Translations under genes and position numbers: made by a program
The notes under the pieces: model-generated
What the model was told of the DNA's origin: nothing
The model's database searches: none
What the model saw: only the letters and a program-made list of their open reading frames with translations
Shown here: positions 1-9,641 of the stretch, piece after piece
Position numbering within the stretch: the stretch's first letter is position 1
How the letters are laid out: every line of letters starts with the position of its first letter
Assembly: GCA_017417385.1 (NCBI GenBank)
Contig: JAFPZF010000091.1
Location: 1 to 33,960, forward strand
Origin: Bacteroidales bacterium
GTDB lineage: Bacteria > Bacteroidota > Bacteroidia > Bacteroidales > Marinilabiliaceae
DNA length: 33,960 nucleotides
Direction of reading: 5' to 3'

Positions 1-1367
1 CACTGAACTGCTCCTTCTGTCTCCACGCTATGCTCTCCGGCAGGAGGTCGGTAAACGCCTCCCTCACGATCTTCTTCTCTATGGTCTTCCCTGGGCACAT
101 CTTGACCTCCGGGTTGAGCCTCATCGCGACGTCAAGGAACTCCTTGTCGAGGAATGGCACTCGTCCCTCTACTCCCCACGCTGATAGCGACTTGTTAGCC
201 CTCAGGCAGTCATAGAGGTGTAGCTTCAAGAGCTTCCTGACTGTCTCCTCGTGGAACGCCTTTGCGTCCGGCGCCTTGTGGAAGTATAGGTAGCCTCCGA
301 AGATCTCGTCCGCACCCTCGCCACTGAGCACCATCTTGATGCCCATCGACTTTATGACTCTCGCCAAGAGGTACATTGGCGTGCTGGCCCTGACTGTCGT
401 GACGTCGTATGTCTCTATGTGATAGATGACGTCCCTTATCGCGTCAAGTCCCTCCTGTACTGTGTAGTTGACCTCGTGATGCACTGTCCCGAGATGCTCC
501 GCCATCTCCCTCGCCTTCGCCAGGTCTGGCGCACCCTTGATGCCGACGGCAAAGGAGTGTAGTCTCGGCCACCACGCCGCCGCCGTGTCGCCTGTCTCTA
601 CTCGCTTGGCTGAATATATGTTCGCTATTGTCGAGATGACGGAGCTGTCTAGCCCGCCCGAGAGCAATACTCCATACGGGACGTCACTCATCAGCTGCCG
701 CTTGACCGCCGCCTTCAGCGCGTCGCCGACTTCTTTCGAACTGGTCCCGCCATTCTTGACGGCCTCATACTCGAACCAGTCTCTCGTCCACCATCTCTTC
801 ATCTTGCCCTCCTTGCTCCAGAGGTAGTGTCCCGGGAGGAATGGCTCATAGCTCTCGCAATGTCCCTCCAGCGCCTTTAGCTCGCTCGCGACGTACACTG
901 TGCCATTGCTGTCCTTCCCTATGTATAGAGGGATGACACCGATCGGGTCCCGAGCTATGAGATACTCGTCCTTCTCTTCGTCATACAGTGCAAAGGCGAA
1001 TATGCCGTTCAGGTCCTCGAGGAAGTTGATGCCCTTCTCCTTGTATAGTGCGAGTATGACCTCGCAGTCCGAACCTGTCTGGAATGTGTACTGCCCAGCC
1101 ATCCGCTCCCTGATCTGCTGATGGTTGTATATCTCGCCGTTGACGGCCAGGACCTGCTTCCTGTCTGTCGAGTACAGCGGCTGTCCGCCCGAGAGGGGGT
1201 CGACTATCGCCAACCTCTCGTGGGCCAATACACATCGCTCACTGCTATATACTCCGCTCCAGTCCGGCCCTCTGTGCCTGATCTTTGTCGACATGATCAA
1301 CGCCTGAGTGCGCATCGCCGCCGACTGCCCAGCCGGTATATCTAGTATTGCTACGAATCCACACATA
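1..1367 (-). CDS. asnB: Asparagine synthetase B, glutamine-hydrolysing (C-terminus cut by window edge)
   Basis: Makes asparagine from aspartate, ATP and glutamine in the cytoplasm. The start at 1367 gives MCGFVAIL, so Cys2 becomes the N-terminal nucleophile of the glutaminase domain after Met removal. That domain continues with RHRGPDWSG, the glutamine-pocket motif VNGEIYNH and LNGIFAFALYD. The synthetase domain shows the ATP-pyrophosphatase loop LLSGGLDSS near residue 236, then LSGEGADEIFGGY and EGRVPFLDKEF. About 455 codons are visible. The family usually has about 550 residues, so roughly the last 100 lie outside the window. The gene starts 36 bp after the dapL stop on the same strand and probably shares its transcript, ending a nitrogen-metabolism gene series. 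No separate promoter of the TAnnTTTG type is visible in the gap. The identification is secure; only the end is missing. Confidence 0.95.
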
Positions 1368-1403
1368 CTTTATTGTTTTTAATGGCTCTTCTAAATACTT
1401 GTC

Positions 1404-2609
1404 TCAGAGGCTCCCTACTATGCTGCCTATCCTCCTCATCGCCTCCTTGCTGCCCTCGTGGCTCCCGAAGGCTGTGATGCGTATATACCCCTCGCCCGCT
1501 GCTCCAAAGCCCGCACCAGGCGTGGTGACGACCTGCGCCTTGTGTAGCAGCACGTCGAAGAACTCCCACGACCCTATGCCCTTCGGCGTCTGTAGCCATA
1601 TATACGGCGAGTTCTCCCCGCCATAGACTGTCAGCCCATATCCTTTCAACGCCTCACGTATGTACTTGGCGTTCTGCATGTAGTAGTCTATGGTGGCCTT
1701 GACCTGCTTCTGCCCCTCTGCGCTGAAGACGGCCTCTGCTCCTCTCTGCGAGATGTAAGACGCCCCGTTGAACTTCGAGCACTGCCTTCTGTTCCATATC
1801 TCGTTGAGCCCTACCCTGCTACCGCTCGCCGACCTGACCTTCAGCTCCTTCGGTATTATGGTGTACGCACACCTGACTCCCGTAAATCCTGCTGTCTTGG
1901 AGAAGCTCCTGAACTCTATCGCGCACTCCTTGGCCCCATCTATCTCGAAGATTGAGTGCGGGATGGCCTCGTCCTGTATGAAAGCCTCGTACGCCGCATC
2001 ATAGAGTATGAGCGTGTCGTTCTTCCTCGCATACTCGACCCACCTCTGTAGTGCTTCCCTCGTGATGACGGCCCCCGTCGGATTGTTCGGGAAGCAGAGA
2101 TACATGACGTCTACTCTCTCCGCCGGGATGTCACCCATGAAGCCATTTGCCTCGTTGCACGGGATGTAGCGTATCTCCCTCCCTGCCATGGTGTTGGTAT
2201 CGACATACACTGGATACACTGGGTCGGTGACTCCGACTATGTTCCCGCCAGACAGTATGTCGCCTATGTTGCCGGTGTCGCTCTTGGCTCCGTCACTGAC
2301 GAAGACTTCGTCCCGCTCTATCTTGATGCCCCTCGCCGTGAAGTCATGCGCTATGATGGCATCTATGAGGAAGTCATAGCCCTGCTCGGGTCCATATCCC
2401 CTGAACGTCCCGCTGCTCGCGCACTCGTCAACGGCTCTGTGCATGGCCTCGACGACGGCTGGCGCCAGCGGCTGCGTGACGTCGCCTATCCCGAGCCTGA
2501 TGATGTCCGCCTGCGGATTCGCCTCTTTATATGCTGCCACTCTCTTCGCTATGTCCGCAAAAAGATATCTGTGCTGCAACTTCAGAAAATTATCGTTGAC
2601 GTATGCCAT
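1404..2609 (-). CDS. dapL: LL-diaminopimelate aminotransferase
   Basis: A PLP-dependent aminotransferase that converts tetrahydrodipicolinate directly to LL-diaminopimelate using glutamate, in the lysine and peptidoglycan precursor pathway. The 401-residue length is normal for DapL. The N-terminus ([14 protein letters not shown], then [11 protein letters not shown]) is typical of the family. The fold-type-I features follow: [16 protein letters not shown], and the PLP lysine K238 in [14 protein letters not shown]. The C-terminus has [17 protein letters not shown]. Its product is the substrate of DapF, whose gene lies immediately upstream, so the pair forms the aminotransferase route to meso-DAP. 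The 94-bp leader between dapF and dapL contains three tandem 11-bp repeats, listed separately. The start was chosen because the protein begins at the family-typical position. Confidence 0.96.
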   Translation of the reverse strand: MAYVNDNFLKLQHRYLFADIAKRVAAYKEANPQADIIRLGIGDVTQPLAPAVVEAMHRAVDECASSGTFRGYGPEQGYDFLIDAIIAHDFTARGIKIERDEVFVSDGAKSDTGNIGDILSGGNIVGVTDPVYPVYVDTNTMAGREIRYIPCNEANGFMGDIPAERVDVMYLCFPNNPTGAVITREALQRWVEYARKNDTLILYDAAYEAFIQDEAIPHSIFEIDGAKECAIEFRSFSKTAGFTGVRCAYTIIPKELKVRSASGSRVGLNEIWNRRQCSKFNGASYISQRGAEAVFSAEGQKQVKATIDYYMQNAKYIREALKGYGLTVYGGENSPYIWLQTPKGIGSWEFFDVLLHKAQVVTTPGAGFGAAGEGYIRITAFGSHEGSKEAMRRIGSIVGSL

Positions 2610-2627
2610 TCTCTTTCTTGTCTTTGG

Positions 2628-2660
2628 TTAGACTTGTATTAGACCTGTATTATACTTGGT
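2628..2660. repeat. Three tandem 11-bp repeats in the dapF-dapL gap
   Basis: Three adjacent units on the plus strand read TTAGACTTGTA (2628-2638), TTAGACCTGTA (2639-2649) and TTATACTTGGT (2650-2660). They end 19 bp before the dapL start codon. The 11-bp period is about one helical turn, as expected for a cooperative protein site, but no function is shown. The first two units differ at one position and the third is more diverged. Confidence 0.6.
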
Positions 2661-2703
2661 ATGTCTCTCGTCCCTCTTTTTGGGGGGCTCCGACCTGTCT
2701 GTT

Positions 2704-3546
2704 TTATAGCGATATTTCACCATCAAACACTGTCGTCGCCGTCCCCGTCATGAAGACATGCCCGCTCGCCTCGTCCCATCGGATGTTGAGTGCCCCGCCG
2801 TCCATGGCTATCTCACATCCGTCGGCATCTACGAGCCCAGCCATGACTGCCGCCACCGCCGTGCCACACGCCCCCGTGCCACACGCCTGCGTTATGCCAC
2901 TGCCGCGCTCCCACACGCGCATCCTGATGTGCTTCCTGTCCTTCACCTGAGCAAACTCGACGTTTGTCCGGTCTACGAAGAGCGGACTGTGCTCCAACAC
3001 TGGCCCGACGCCCGAGACGTCTGCCTTCTCGGCGTCCTCAACGAAGAGCACGAGGTGCGGGTTGCCTACGCTGACACTGGTCGCCGTGAACTTCTGTCCC
3101 TTTGCCTCGACCTGTTCCTGCCTCATCGCGCTCTCGCTCCCATCGGCTCTCCTGACTGCCATCGGTCCAGCTTCGCCCATGTCGACGGTGACGGTCTCGA
3201 CCTCTCCCCTGCTGTCCAGGTTGAGATGCAGGTTCTTGATGCCCGAGAGGGTCTCCAGCTTGATGTCGGTCTTGTCGGTTATCTTGTTGTCATGCAAGTA
3301 CTTCCCTATGCACCTCGATGCGTTTCCACACATCTTGGCCTCCGAACCGTCAGCATTGAAGATCCTCATGCTGTAGTCCCCGACCTCTGACTTGCCTATC
3401 AGCACCAGCCCGTCCGAGCCGATGCCTTTATGCCTGTCGCTCCACGCTATCGAGAGCGCCGACGGGTTGGGCAGTTCTCGCCCCCTGACGTCTACATATA
3501 TGTAGTCGTTGCCCAACCCGTGCATCTTTGTGAACCTGACTTTCAT
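2704..3546 (-). CDS. dapF: Diaminopimelate epimerase
   Basis: A cofactor-independent racemase that interconverts LL- and meso-diaminopimelate in the cytoplasm. It supplies meso-DAP for peptidoglycan and lysine synthesis. The 280-residue length fits the family. The two catalytic cysteines are visible in their usual contexts: C73 in [12 protein letters not shown] and C222 in [15 protein letters not shown]. The N-terminal [15 protein letters not shown], the GSDGLVLI segment and the GNPHLVLFV segment are also standard. It lies between gltD and dapL on the same strand. The 181-bp inverted-repeat element separates it from gltD, so it may have its own promoter or read through from the gltBD transcript. 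No consensus promoter was found in the 38 bp between the element and the start codon. Confidence 0.96.
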   Translation of the reverse strand: MKVRFTKMHGLGNDYIYVDVRGRELPNPSALSIAWSDRHKGIGSDGLVLIGKSEVGDYSMRIFNADGSEAKMCGNASRCIGKYLHDNKITDKTDIKLETLSGIKNLHLNLDSRGEVETVTVDMGEAGPMAVRRADGSESAMRQEQVEAKGQKFTATSVSVGNPHLVLFVEDAEKADVSGVGPVLEHSPLFVDRTNVEFAQVKDRKHIRMRVWERGSGITQACGTGACGTAVAAVMAGLVDADGCEIAMDGGALNIRWDEASGHVFMTGTATTVFDGEISL

Positions 3547-3584
3547 CCTCTTCCTCGCTTTATATTTCTGACTTTCAGTTATCA

Positions 3585-3765
3585 GGGCGGTTCTAAAAAT
3601 TAGATTTTTCTAGGCGCTCGAAGGCTGGAATGAGGGAGTTTACTGAACCTTTCGATTTAGCGAGAGCAGATTGCTTTGCCGAGCGTGAGAAAGGTCGGCT
3701 TGCCAAGTAAATGACCGATTTCCAGACAAGAGCAACGAAGAAATACGCAATTTTTAGAACTACCC
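3585..3765. mobile_element. 181-bp MITE-like element with terminal inverted repeats, abutting the gltD stop
   Basis: The left end reads GGGCGGTTCTAAAAATT (3585-3601). The reverse complement of the right end reads GGGTAGTTCTAAAAATT (3749-3765), matching at 15 of 17 positions. The interior has no convincing gene and no transposase. The right end is flush against the gltD stop codon (3766-3768). I see no clear target-site duplication. Just inside the left end is a short palindrome, AAAAAT-TAG-ATTTTT. From memory, related sequences occur as dispersed intergenic repeats in Bacteroidales genomes, but this cannot be tested from one copy. It could instead be a conserved structured RNA or a transcription-terminating repeat. 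Confidence 0.6.
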
Positions 3766-5115
3766 TTAGGCGTTGCGCTTTAGATAAGCATCTACCTGTT
3801 GAGCGACATCTCTTCCGCTCGCCAACGCTCTTACTACGAGGCTCGCTCCGCTCTTGGCATCTCCCGCCAGGAAGACGTTCTCGCCCATCGCCGCATGCTC
3901 CGGTTTCAAGAATCCCATCGCGAGCAGTACCATGTCGCACTCGATGATCTCTGTCTTGCCCGTCGGCTTCATCTGTGGCCTGCCACCGTCTGCCGCCGGT
4001 ACCCACTCGGCTTCCTCGACTTCGACGCCACAGACGCGTCCCTTCTCGTCACCTATGAACTTGTTGGACGTCAGGCACCACCTGCGCTCACATCCTTCCT
4101 CATGGCTCGTCGTGGTCTTCAATATCTGTGGCCATGCCGGCCATGGCGTCGCAGGATTGTACCCGACTGGCGGCTTCGGCATGATCTCTATCTGCGTGAC
4201 GCTGACTGCCCCATGCCTATGGCACGTGCCTATGCAGTCACTGCCTGTGTCGCCACCACCGATGACAAGGACCTTCCGCCCCTTCGCTGAGACTATCTCG
4301 TCCTTCTTGAAGTCTACGCCGTAGAGTCTCCTGTTCTGCTGTGTCAGGAGCTCGAGCGCAAAGTAGATGCCCTTCAGCTCCCTCCCAGGTATCTTGAGGT
4401 CCCTCGCAGTAGGCGTGCCTGTCGCGACTACGTATGCGTCAAATCCTTCTGGCAACGCTGTCTCCTCAACCGGCGTGTTGTACTTGAAGGTGATGCCCTC
4501 CTGCTCGAGGATGCTCGTCCTCCTGTCTATGATTGGCTTGTGAAGCTTGAAGTTCGGTATGCCGTAACGGACGAGTCCGCCCGCCGCCTCCATCTTCTCG
4601 AAGACTGTCACCTGATAGCCCTTCTTGTTGAGCTGGACTGCTGCCGAGAGGCCCGCCGGGCCCGCACCGATGACGGCGACGCTCTTCCCGTTCCTCTCAT
4701 ACTTCTGCGGCTTGACATAGCCCTCCCTGAACGCCTTCTCTATGATGGAGCACTCGTTCTCTCTGATCGTGACTGGCGCATCTATGCAATGATATAGGGT
4801 ACAACTCTTCTCGCATAGCGCCGGACAGATTCGGCCTGTGAACTCGGGGAAGTCGTTCGTCGCAGCCAGTAGCTTGTACGCCAGCTCCCACTTGCCTTTG
4901 TAGACTGCATCCTGCCACTCCGGCTGCTTGTTCCCCAGCGGACATGCCCAATGGCAGAACGGCACTCCGCAATCCATGCACCTCGACGCCTGCTGTCGCC
5001 TGTCGCTCTCGTTCAGCGTCTGCTCTACCTCGCCGAAGTCTGCTATCCTCTCGTGTATCGGCCTGTGCCCCGCCTCCTGACGCGCTATCGTCAGAAATGC
5101 CTTCGGATCTCCCAT
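3766..5115 (-). CDS. gltD: Glutamate synthase (NADPH) small subunit
   Basis: Beta subunit of GOGAT. It takes electrons from NAD(P)H and passes them through FAD and iron-sulfur centres to GltB. The N-terminal [4Fe-4S] ligand region is intact, with C46, C49, C54 and C58 in RCMDCGVPFCHWACPLG and C97, C101 and C105 in ICPALCEKSC. The FAD loop VIGAGPAGLSAAVQL lies near residue 150 and the NADPH loop VIGGGDTGSDCIG near 285. The C-terminal GENVFLAGDAKSGASLVV closes the FAD fold. At 449 residues it is somewhat shorter than the usual 470-490. The segment between LLAMGFLKPEH and ENVFLAGD is about 20-25 residues shorter than I expect. It starts 11 bp after the gltB stop, so the two are clearly co-transcribed. 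Confidence 0.95.
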   Translation of the reverse strand: MGDPKAFLTIARQEAGHRPIHERIADFGEVEQTLNESDRRQQASRCMDCGVPFCHWACPLGNKQPEWQDAVYKGKWELAYKLLAATNDFPEFTGRICPALCEKSCTLYHCIDAPVTIRENECSIIEKAFREGYVKPQKYERNGKSVAVIGAGPAGLSAAVQLNKKGYQVTVFEKMEAAGGLVRYGIPNFKLHKPIIDRRTSILEQEGITFKYNTPVEETALPEGFDAYVVATGTPTARDLKIPGRELKGIYFALELLTQQNRRLYGVDFKKDEIVSAKGRKVLVIGGGDTGSDCIGTCHRHGAVSVTQIEIMPKPPVGYNPATPWPAWPQILKTTTSHEEGCERRWCLTSNKFIGDEKGRVCGVEVEEAEWVPAADGGRPQMKPTGKTEIIECDMVLLAMGFLKPEHAAMGENVFLAGDAKSGASLVVRALASGRDVAQQVDAYLKRNA

Positions 5116-5126
5116 TTCTCTTCCTC

Positions 5127-8100
5127 CTAAAATTCTTCTTGTTGTACCTTCTTCATCTTCTTGTCAAGCTCGCGTAGCGCCTCCTCGTGCAGCACGCGCT
5201 TGTACTCTATCGGCGTCACCTGTATGAAGTCGTCGATGTACTCCTGCCAGTTGTCCAGCATCTGCTTCGCCAGCTTCGACCCAGTGTTCAGGTAGTGCTT
5301 CTCTATCAGCGAGAACAACTCCTCCCTCCGCGCCTTCTCCTCTATGAGGCTCAGCTCTATCATGTCCATGTTGCAGTAGTAGTCGAAGTTGTGATCCTTG
5401 TCCCATACGTACGCAAGGCCTCCCGACATGCCCGCCGCAAAGTTCCTGCCCGTAGGACCGAGGACTACGACTCGTCCGCCTGTCATGTACTCGCAGCAGT
5501 GGTCTCCCGCTCCCTCGACGACGGCCGTGGCTCCCGAGTTGCGCACTGCAAACCTCTCGCCGACGACACCAGAGATATACACCTCGCCACTCGTAGCTCC
5601 ATACAGGATGGTGTTGCCGCCTATGATGTTCTCCGATGCGTCAAACTTCGACTCCTTCGGCGGCATGATGGCTATGCAACCTCCCGAAAGGCCCTTGCCG
5701 ATGTAGTCGTTGGCCTCGCCCTCGAGTCTGAACGAGATGCCTTTCATCAGGAACGCTCCGAAACTCTGCCCTGCCGAGCCCCTGAAATTGATGTTGATGG
5801 TGTTGTCTGGCAACCCCTCGCAGCCGTACTTCTTAGCTACGACGCCAGATAGCATCGCACCCACTGCTCTGTTGGTGTTGACTATGTCATAGTCGAGCGT
5901 GATGTGCTGCTTGCTGTCTACTGCATACTGCGTCGCTGCTATGATGTCGTTGTCGAGGACGTGCGCCAGCTTGTTGCAGTCGCTCTCGCTGTAGCTGAGG
6001 GCCTGTCCGTTCTCTATCTTCGTCAGCATCCTGCTGAAGTCGAGCTTCGACGTCTTGTCCGTCATCTTGCTCTTGTCGACCTCTATCAGGTCTGTCCTGC
6101 CTATGATGTCGCTGAACTTCTTGAAGCCCATCTGCGCCAGATACTCCCTGACTTCCTGAGCGAGGAACATGTAGTAGTTGACGAGATACTCGCTCCGACC
6201 GAGGAACTTCTCCCTCAACTTCGGATCCTGTGTCGCGACGCCTACCGGACATGCGTTGGTGTGGCACTTCCTCATCAAGACGCACCCGAGGACTATCAGC
6301 GACGCAGTTCCAAAGCCGAACTCACCGGCTCCGAGGAGCGCCATCGCTACGACGTCTCGTCCTGTCTTGAGCTGTCCATCGACCTGTACTTCTATCTTGT
6401 CCCTCAATCCGTTCAGGACGAGGGTCTGCTGCGTCTCCGCCAACCCTATCTCCGGCGAGATGCCGGCATATCTGATTGACGACGCTGGAGAAGCTCCCGT
6501 GCCGCCCTCGGCTCCACTGATGACGACGAGGTCCGCCTTGGCCTTCGCCACACCCGCAGCCACTGTGCCGACGCCACTCTCCGCGACGAGCTTCACGCTG
6601 ATCTTCGCGCCCGGATTGACGTTCCTGAGGTCATAGATGAGCTGCGCCAAGTCCTCGATGGAGTAGATGTCATGATGAGGTGGAGGCGAGATAAGGGTTA
6701 TGCCTGGTATAGCGTTCCTTGTCTGCGCGATGATCTGGTTGACCTTGAAGCCTGGCAGCTGTCCGCCCTCGCCCGGCTTCGCTCCCTGTGCGACCTTGAT
6801 CTGGATCTCCTTGGCGTTGACGAGATACTCTGTCGTGACGCCAAATCGTCCACTAGCGACCTGCTTGATGGCACTGCTGAGCGAGACTCCATCGACGTTG
6901 TTGTAGAAGCGAGCATTGTCCTCGCCGCCCTCACCAGTGTTGCTCCTCGCACCGAGCTTGTTCATCGCGAGGGCTATGGTCTCATGCACTTCCTTGCTGA
7001 GAGCTCCGAACGACATCGCCGCCCCGACGAAGTGCTTGACTATCTCCTCGACTGGCTCGACCTCGTCGATGGAGATTGGATTCTGCTTGAATGTGAAATA
7101 GTCTCTTAGGAATAGTGGATCCGCCTTGCCGTCGACGATGCTCGTGAACTCCTTGAACTTCTTGTAGCTCCCGAGTCTCGTCGCAAGCTGAAGCGTCGAG
7201 ATGGCCTCCGGCGTCCACGCATGCTTGATGCCGTCTTTCCTGAAATTGTACTGTCCGACGAATGGCAGGACGTCACTCGGCTGCTCCTCATAGCCCTGTG
7301 AATGCATCCTGACTGCATCCCTCGCTATGGTCTCGAGACCGATGCCGCCTATCGTCGATGTCTGCGTGCCGAAATACTTCTTCAGTAGCTCGGCACTGAT
7401 GCCTATCGACTCGAAGATCTTCGCCCCTCGATAAGACCTGATGGTGCTGATGCCCATCTTGCTCAATATCTTCAGCAGTCCCTTGTCGATGGCCTTGATG
7501 AAGTTGTGCTCCGCCGTTTCATAGTCGAGCTGTATCTCGCCCTTCTTGACGAGGTCGTCGATGACTGCAAACGCCATGTACGGGTTGATGGCACTGGCTC
7601 CATATCCGAGCAGCAACGCCGCATGCATGACCTCCCTGATCTCCGCACTCTCTACGACGAGAGCTGTCTGGACGCGCTTCTGGACCGAGACGAGATAGTG
7701 GTGGATGGCACTCACGGCAAGGAGTGACGGTATCGCGACATGCTCGCTGTCTACGTCCCTGTCGCTCAAGATGATGTAGTTGATGCCCTTGTCGACTGAC
7801 TCCTCGGCCTTCTTGCATATTGCCTCCAGAGCCTCCCGCAGGCCTTCCTCGCCCCTTGCCTTCTCGAAGAGTATCGGCAACTTCTCTGCATTGAATCCTT
7901 TGTAACGGATGTTGCACAGCGTGTCGAGCTCTGTGTTCGTCAAGACTGGCTGCGGCAAGCGCACCATCTTGCAGTGAGACTCGTCCGGCGTCAGGATGTT
8001 CATGCCGACTGCGCCTATGTACTCGGTCAGAGACATGACGAGCTGCTCCCTGATTGGGTCGATTGGCGGGTTCGTCACCTGTGCGAACTGCTGCCTGAAA

Positions 8101-9596
8101 TAGTTGAACAGTAGCTGCGGACGCTCCGAGAGGACTGCCAGCTGGGTGTCGTTACCCATCGACGCCAACGGCTCCTGTCCCGTCGAACACATCGCCGCTA
8201 TGGTCTTATCGACGTCCTCCCTCGTGAAGTCGAATGCCCTCAGCTTCCGCTGGAAATCTTCGACGACGACCGGCGCATGCCTTCCGCTCCTTAGCTTCGC
8301 AAGCTCTATCCTGTTCATGGATAGCCACTTGCCATAGTCGCACTGGTCTGCAAGCGACTGCTTGATCTCGTCGTTGTAGTAGATATGCCCGTCGTTGCTG
8401 TCGACGATGAGTATCTTGCCCGGCTTCAGGTTGCCCTTCTTGACGATGACCTTCGGGTCTACCTTCATGCAGCCCGTCTCCGACGCGAGTATCATGTTCC
8501 CGTCCTCTGTGATGAGGTAGCGAGACGGACGAAGTCCATTCCTGTCAAGCATTCCGCCGACATACCGCCCGTCGGTGACTATCAGCGCCGCCGGTCCGTC
8601 CCACGGCTCCATGAGGATGGAGTGGTACTCGTAGAACGCCTTCAGGTCATTGCTGATCGGGTTCTTCTCGTTGAACGACTCCGGAACCATCATCGCCATG
8701 GCGTGTGGCAGGCTCATACCAGACCTGACGAAGAACTCGAGCACGTTGTCAAACGACGCACTGTCGCTCATGTCCGGCTGGACTATCGGATGTATGCCCT
8801 TGACGTCGCCCAGCGCCTCAGACGATAGCACGCTCTCCCTCGCCTCCATCCATCCTCTGTTGCCTCGGATGGTGTTGATCTCTCCATTGTGTGCCAACAT
8901 GCGGAACGGCTGTGCAAGAGACCACGTCGGGAATGTGTTAGTGCTGAATCGTGAGTGGACTATTGCCAACCCGCTCGTGAAGAACGGGTTGGTCAAGTCC
9001 TTATAATACTGCCGAACCTGGTCAGATGTCAACATTCCTTTGTAGACTATCACCCTGCTCGACAACGAGACAATGTAAAACGCCTGGTCGGTTACTCTCT
9101 GCTCGATATGCTTGCGCAGCAAGTACAGCTCGGTCTCGAACTTCTCCACCTCCGTGGCGCCCGTGATGAAGATCTGGACTATGTCCGGCTCCGTCTGACG
9201 GCTCGCCTCTCCAAGCACCTCCGACTCCACAGGCACCTTCCTCACGTGCGCAAGTGACAACCCGGCCTTCTCGGACTCCTGCTTGATGATGTCCAGGATC
9301 TCCTCCTGCCTCTTCGTATCGCCCTTCGGGAGGAAGACGAGTCCCGTACCATACCTCAGCCTCTCCGGCATCGGTATGCCCTGGAGCAAGATGAACTCAT
9401 GCGGTATCTGCATCAAGATGCCAGCTCCGTCTCCTGAGTTGCTCGCTCCCTCCGCCCCACGATGCTTCATGTTCTCCAGCACCGTCAAGGCATTGTCTAT
9501 CAACTGGTGGGTCTTGTCGCCACGCAGATTCACGAGCATGCTCACTCCGCACGCGTCATGCTCATTTGCAGCGTTATATAAACCTTGCTGTTCCAT
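5127..9596 (-). CDS. gltB: Glutamate synthase large subunit
   Basis: Alpha subunit of GOGAT. It hydrolyses glutamine and channels ammonia to 2-oxoglutarate to form glutamate. The 1489-residue length is standard. A 15-residue propeptide precedes C16 (HDACGVSM), the N-terminal nucleophile of the Ntn amidotransferase domain. The commoner motif is CGVGF, so Ser-Met after CGV is a small variation. Next come LAHNGEINTIRGN, the central domain, and the FMN synthase domain with GEGGEDNARF, KPGEGGQLPG and ISGAEGGTGASP. The [3Fe-4S] ligands follow in CVLMRKCHTNACPVG near residues 1104-1120, and the C-terminal GXGXG helix domain comes last. It lies 45 bp downstream of glnN and 11 bp upstream of gltD, giving a complete GS-GOGAT ammonia-assimilation set. 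Confidence 0.98.
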   Translation of the reverse strand: MEQQGLYNAANEHDACGVSMLVNLRGDKTHQLIDNALTVLENMKHRGAEGASNSGDGAGILMQIPHEFILLQGIPMPERLRYGTGLVFLPKGDTKRQEEILDIIKQESEKAGLSLAHVRKVPVESEVLGEASRQTEPDIVQIFITGATEVEKFETELYLLRKHIEQRVTDQAFYIVSLSSRVIVYKGMLTSDQVRQYYKDLTNPFFTSGLAIVHSRFSTNTFPTWSLAQPFRMLAHNGEINTIRGNRGWMEARESVLSSEALGDVKGIHPIVQPDMSDSASFDNVLEFFVRSGMSLPHAMAMMVPESFNEKNPISNDLKAFYEYHSILMEPWDGPAALIVTDGRYVGGMLDRNGLRPSRYLITEDGNMILASETGCMKVDPKVIVKKGNLKPGKILIVDSNDGHIYYNDEIKQSLADQCDYGKWLSMNRIELAKLRSGRHAPVVVEDFQRKLRAFDFTREDVDKTIAAMCSTGQEPLASMGNDTQLAVLSERPQLLFNYFRQQFAQVTNPPIDPIREQLVMSLTEYIGAVGMNILTPDESHCKMVRLPQPVLTNTELDTLCNIRYKGFNAEKLPILFEKARGEEGLREALEAICKKAEESVDKGINYIILSDRDVDSEHVAIPSLLAVSAIHHYLVSVQKRVQTALVVESAEIREVMHAALLLGYGASAINPYMAFAVIDDLVKKGEIQLDYETAEHNFIKAIDKGLLKILSKMGISTIRSYRGAKIFESIGISAELLKKYFGTQTSTIGGIGLETIARDAVRMHSQGYEEQPSDVLPFVGQYNFRKDGIKHAWTPEAISTLQLATRLGSYKKFKEFTSIVDGKADPLFLRDYFTFKQNPISIDEVEPVEEIVKHFVGAAMSFGALSKEVHETIALAMNKLGARSNTGEGGEDNARFYNNVDGVSLSSAIKQVASGRFGVTTEYLVNAKEIQIKVAQGAKPGEGGQLPGFKVNQIIAQTRNAIPGITLISPPPHHDIYSIEDLAQLIYDLRNVNPGAKISVKLVAESGVGTVAAGVAKAKADLVVISGAEGGTGASPASSIRYAGISPEIGLAETQQTLVLNGLRDKIEVQVDGQLKTGRDVVAMALLGAGEFGFGTASLIVLGCVLMRKCHTNACPVGVATQDPKLREKFLGRSEYLVNYYMFLAQEVREYLAQMGFKKFSDIIGRTDLIEVDKSKMTDKTSKLDFSRMLTKIENGQALSYSESDCNKLAHVLDNDIIAATQYAVDSKQHITLDYDIVNTNRAVGAMLSGVVAKKYGCEGLPDNTININFRGSAGQSFGAFLMKGISFRLEGEANDYIGKGLSGGCIAIMPPKESKFDASENIIGGNTILYGATSGEVYISGVVGERFAVRNSGATAVVEGAGDHCCEYMTGGRVVVLGPTGRNFAAGMSGGLAYVWDKDHNFDYYCNMDMIELSLIEEKARREELFSLIEKHYLNTGSKLAKQMLDNWQEYIDDFIQVTPIEYKRVLHEEALRELDKKMKKVQQEEF

Positions 9597-9641
9597 TATC
9601 CTTCGTTTACACTATCTCGTTTCTCCTACTTCTTTTGTCGA

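Noticed and set aside
2670-2695. CCC/GGG pairing around TCTTTTT after dapF as a terminator
   Set aside because: The stem is only 3-4 bp and lacks a U-run on the minus strand.
3593-4006. Minus-strand open frame of 137 codons across the repeat element and the gltD end
   Set aside because: It overlaps gltD in another frame and its C-terminal half lies wholly in the inverted-repeat element. It has no independent start signal.
5187-5852. A 221-codon plus-strand open frame opposite gltB
   Set aside because: It is a shadow of gltB, with composition dictated by the opposite codons and no promoter.
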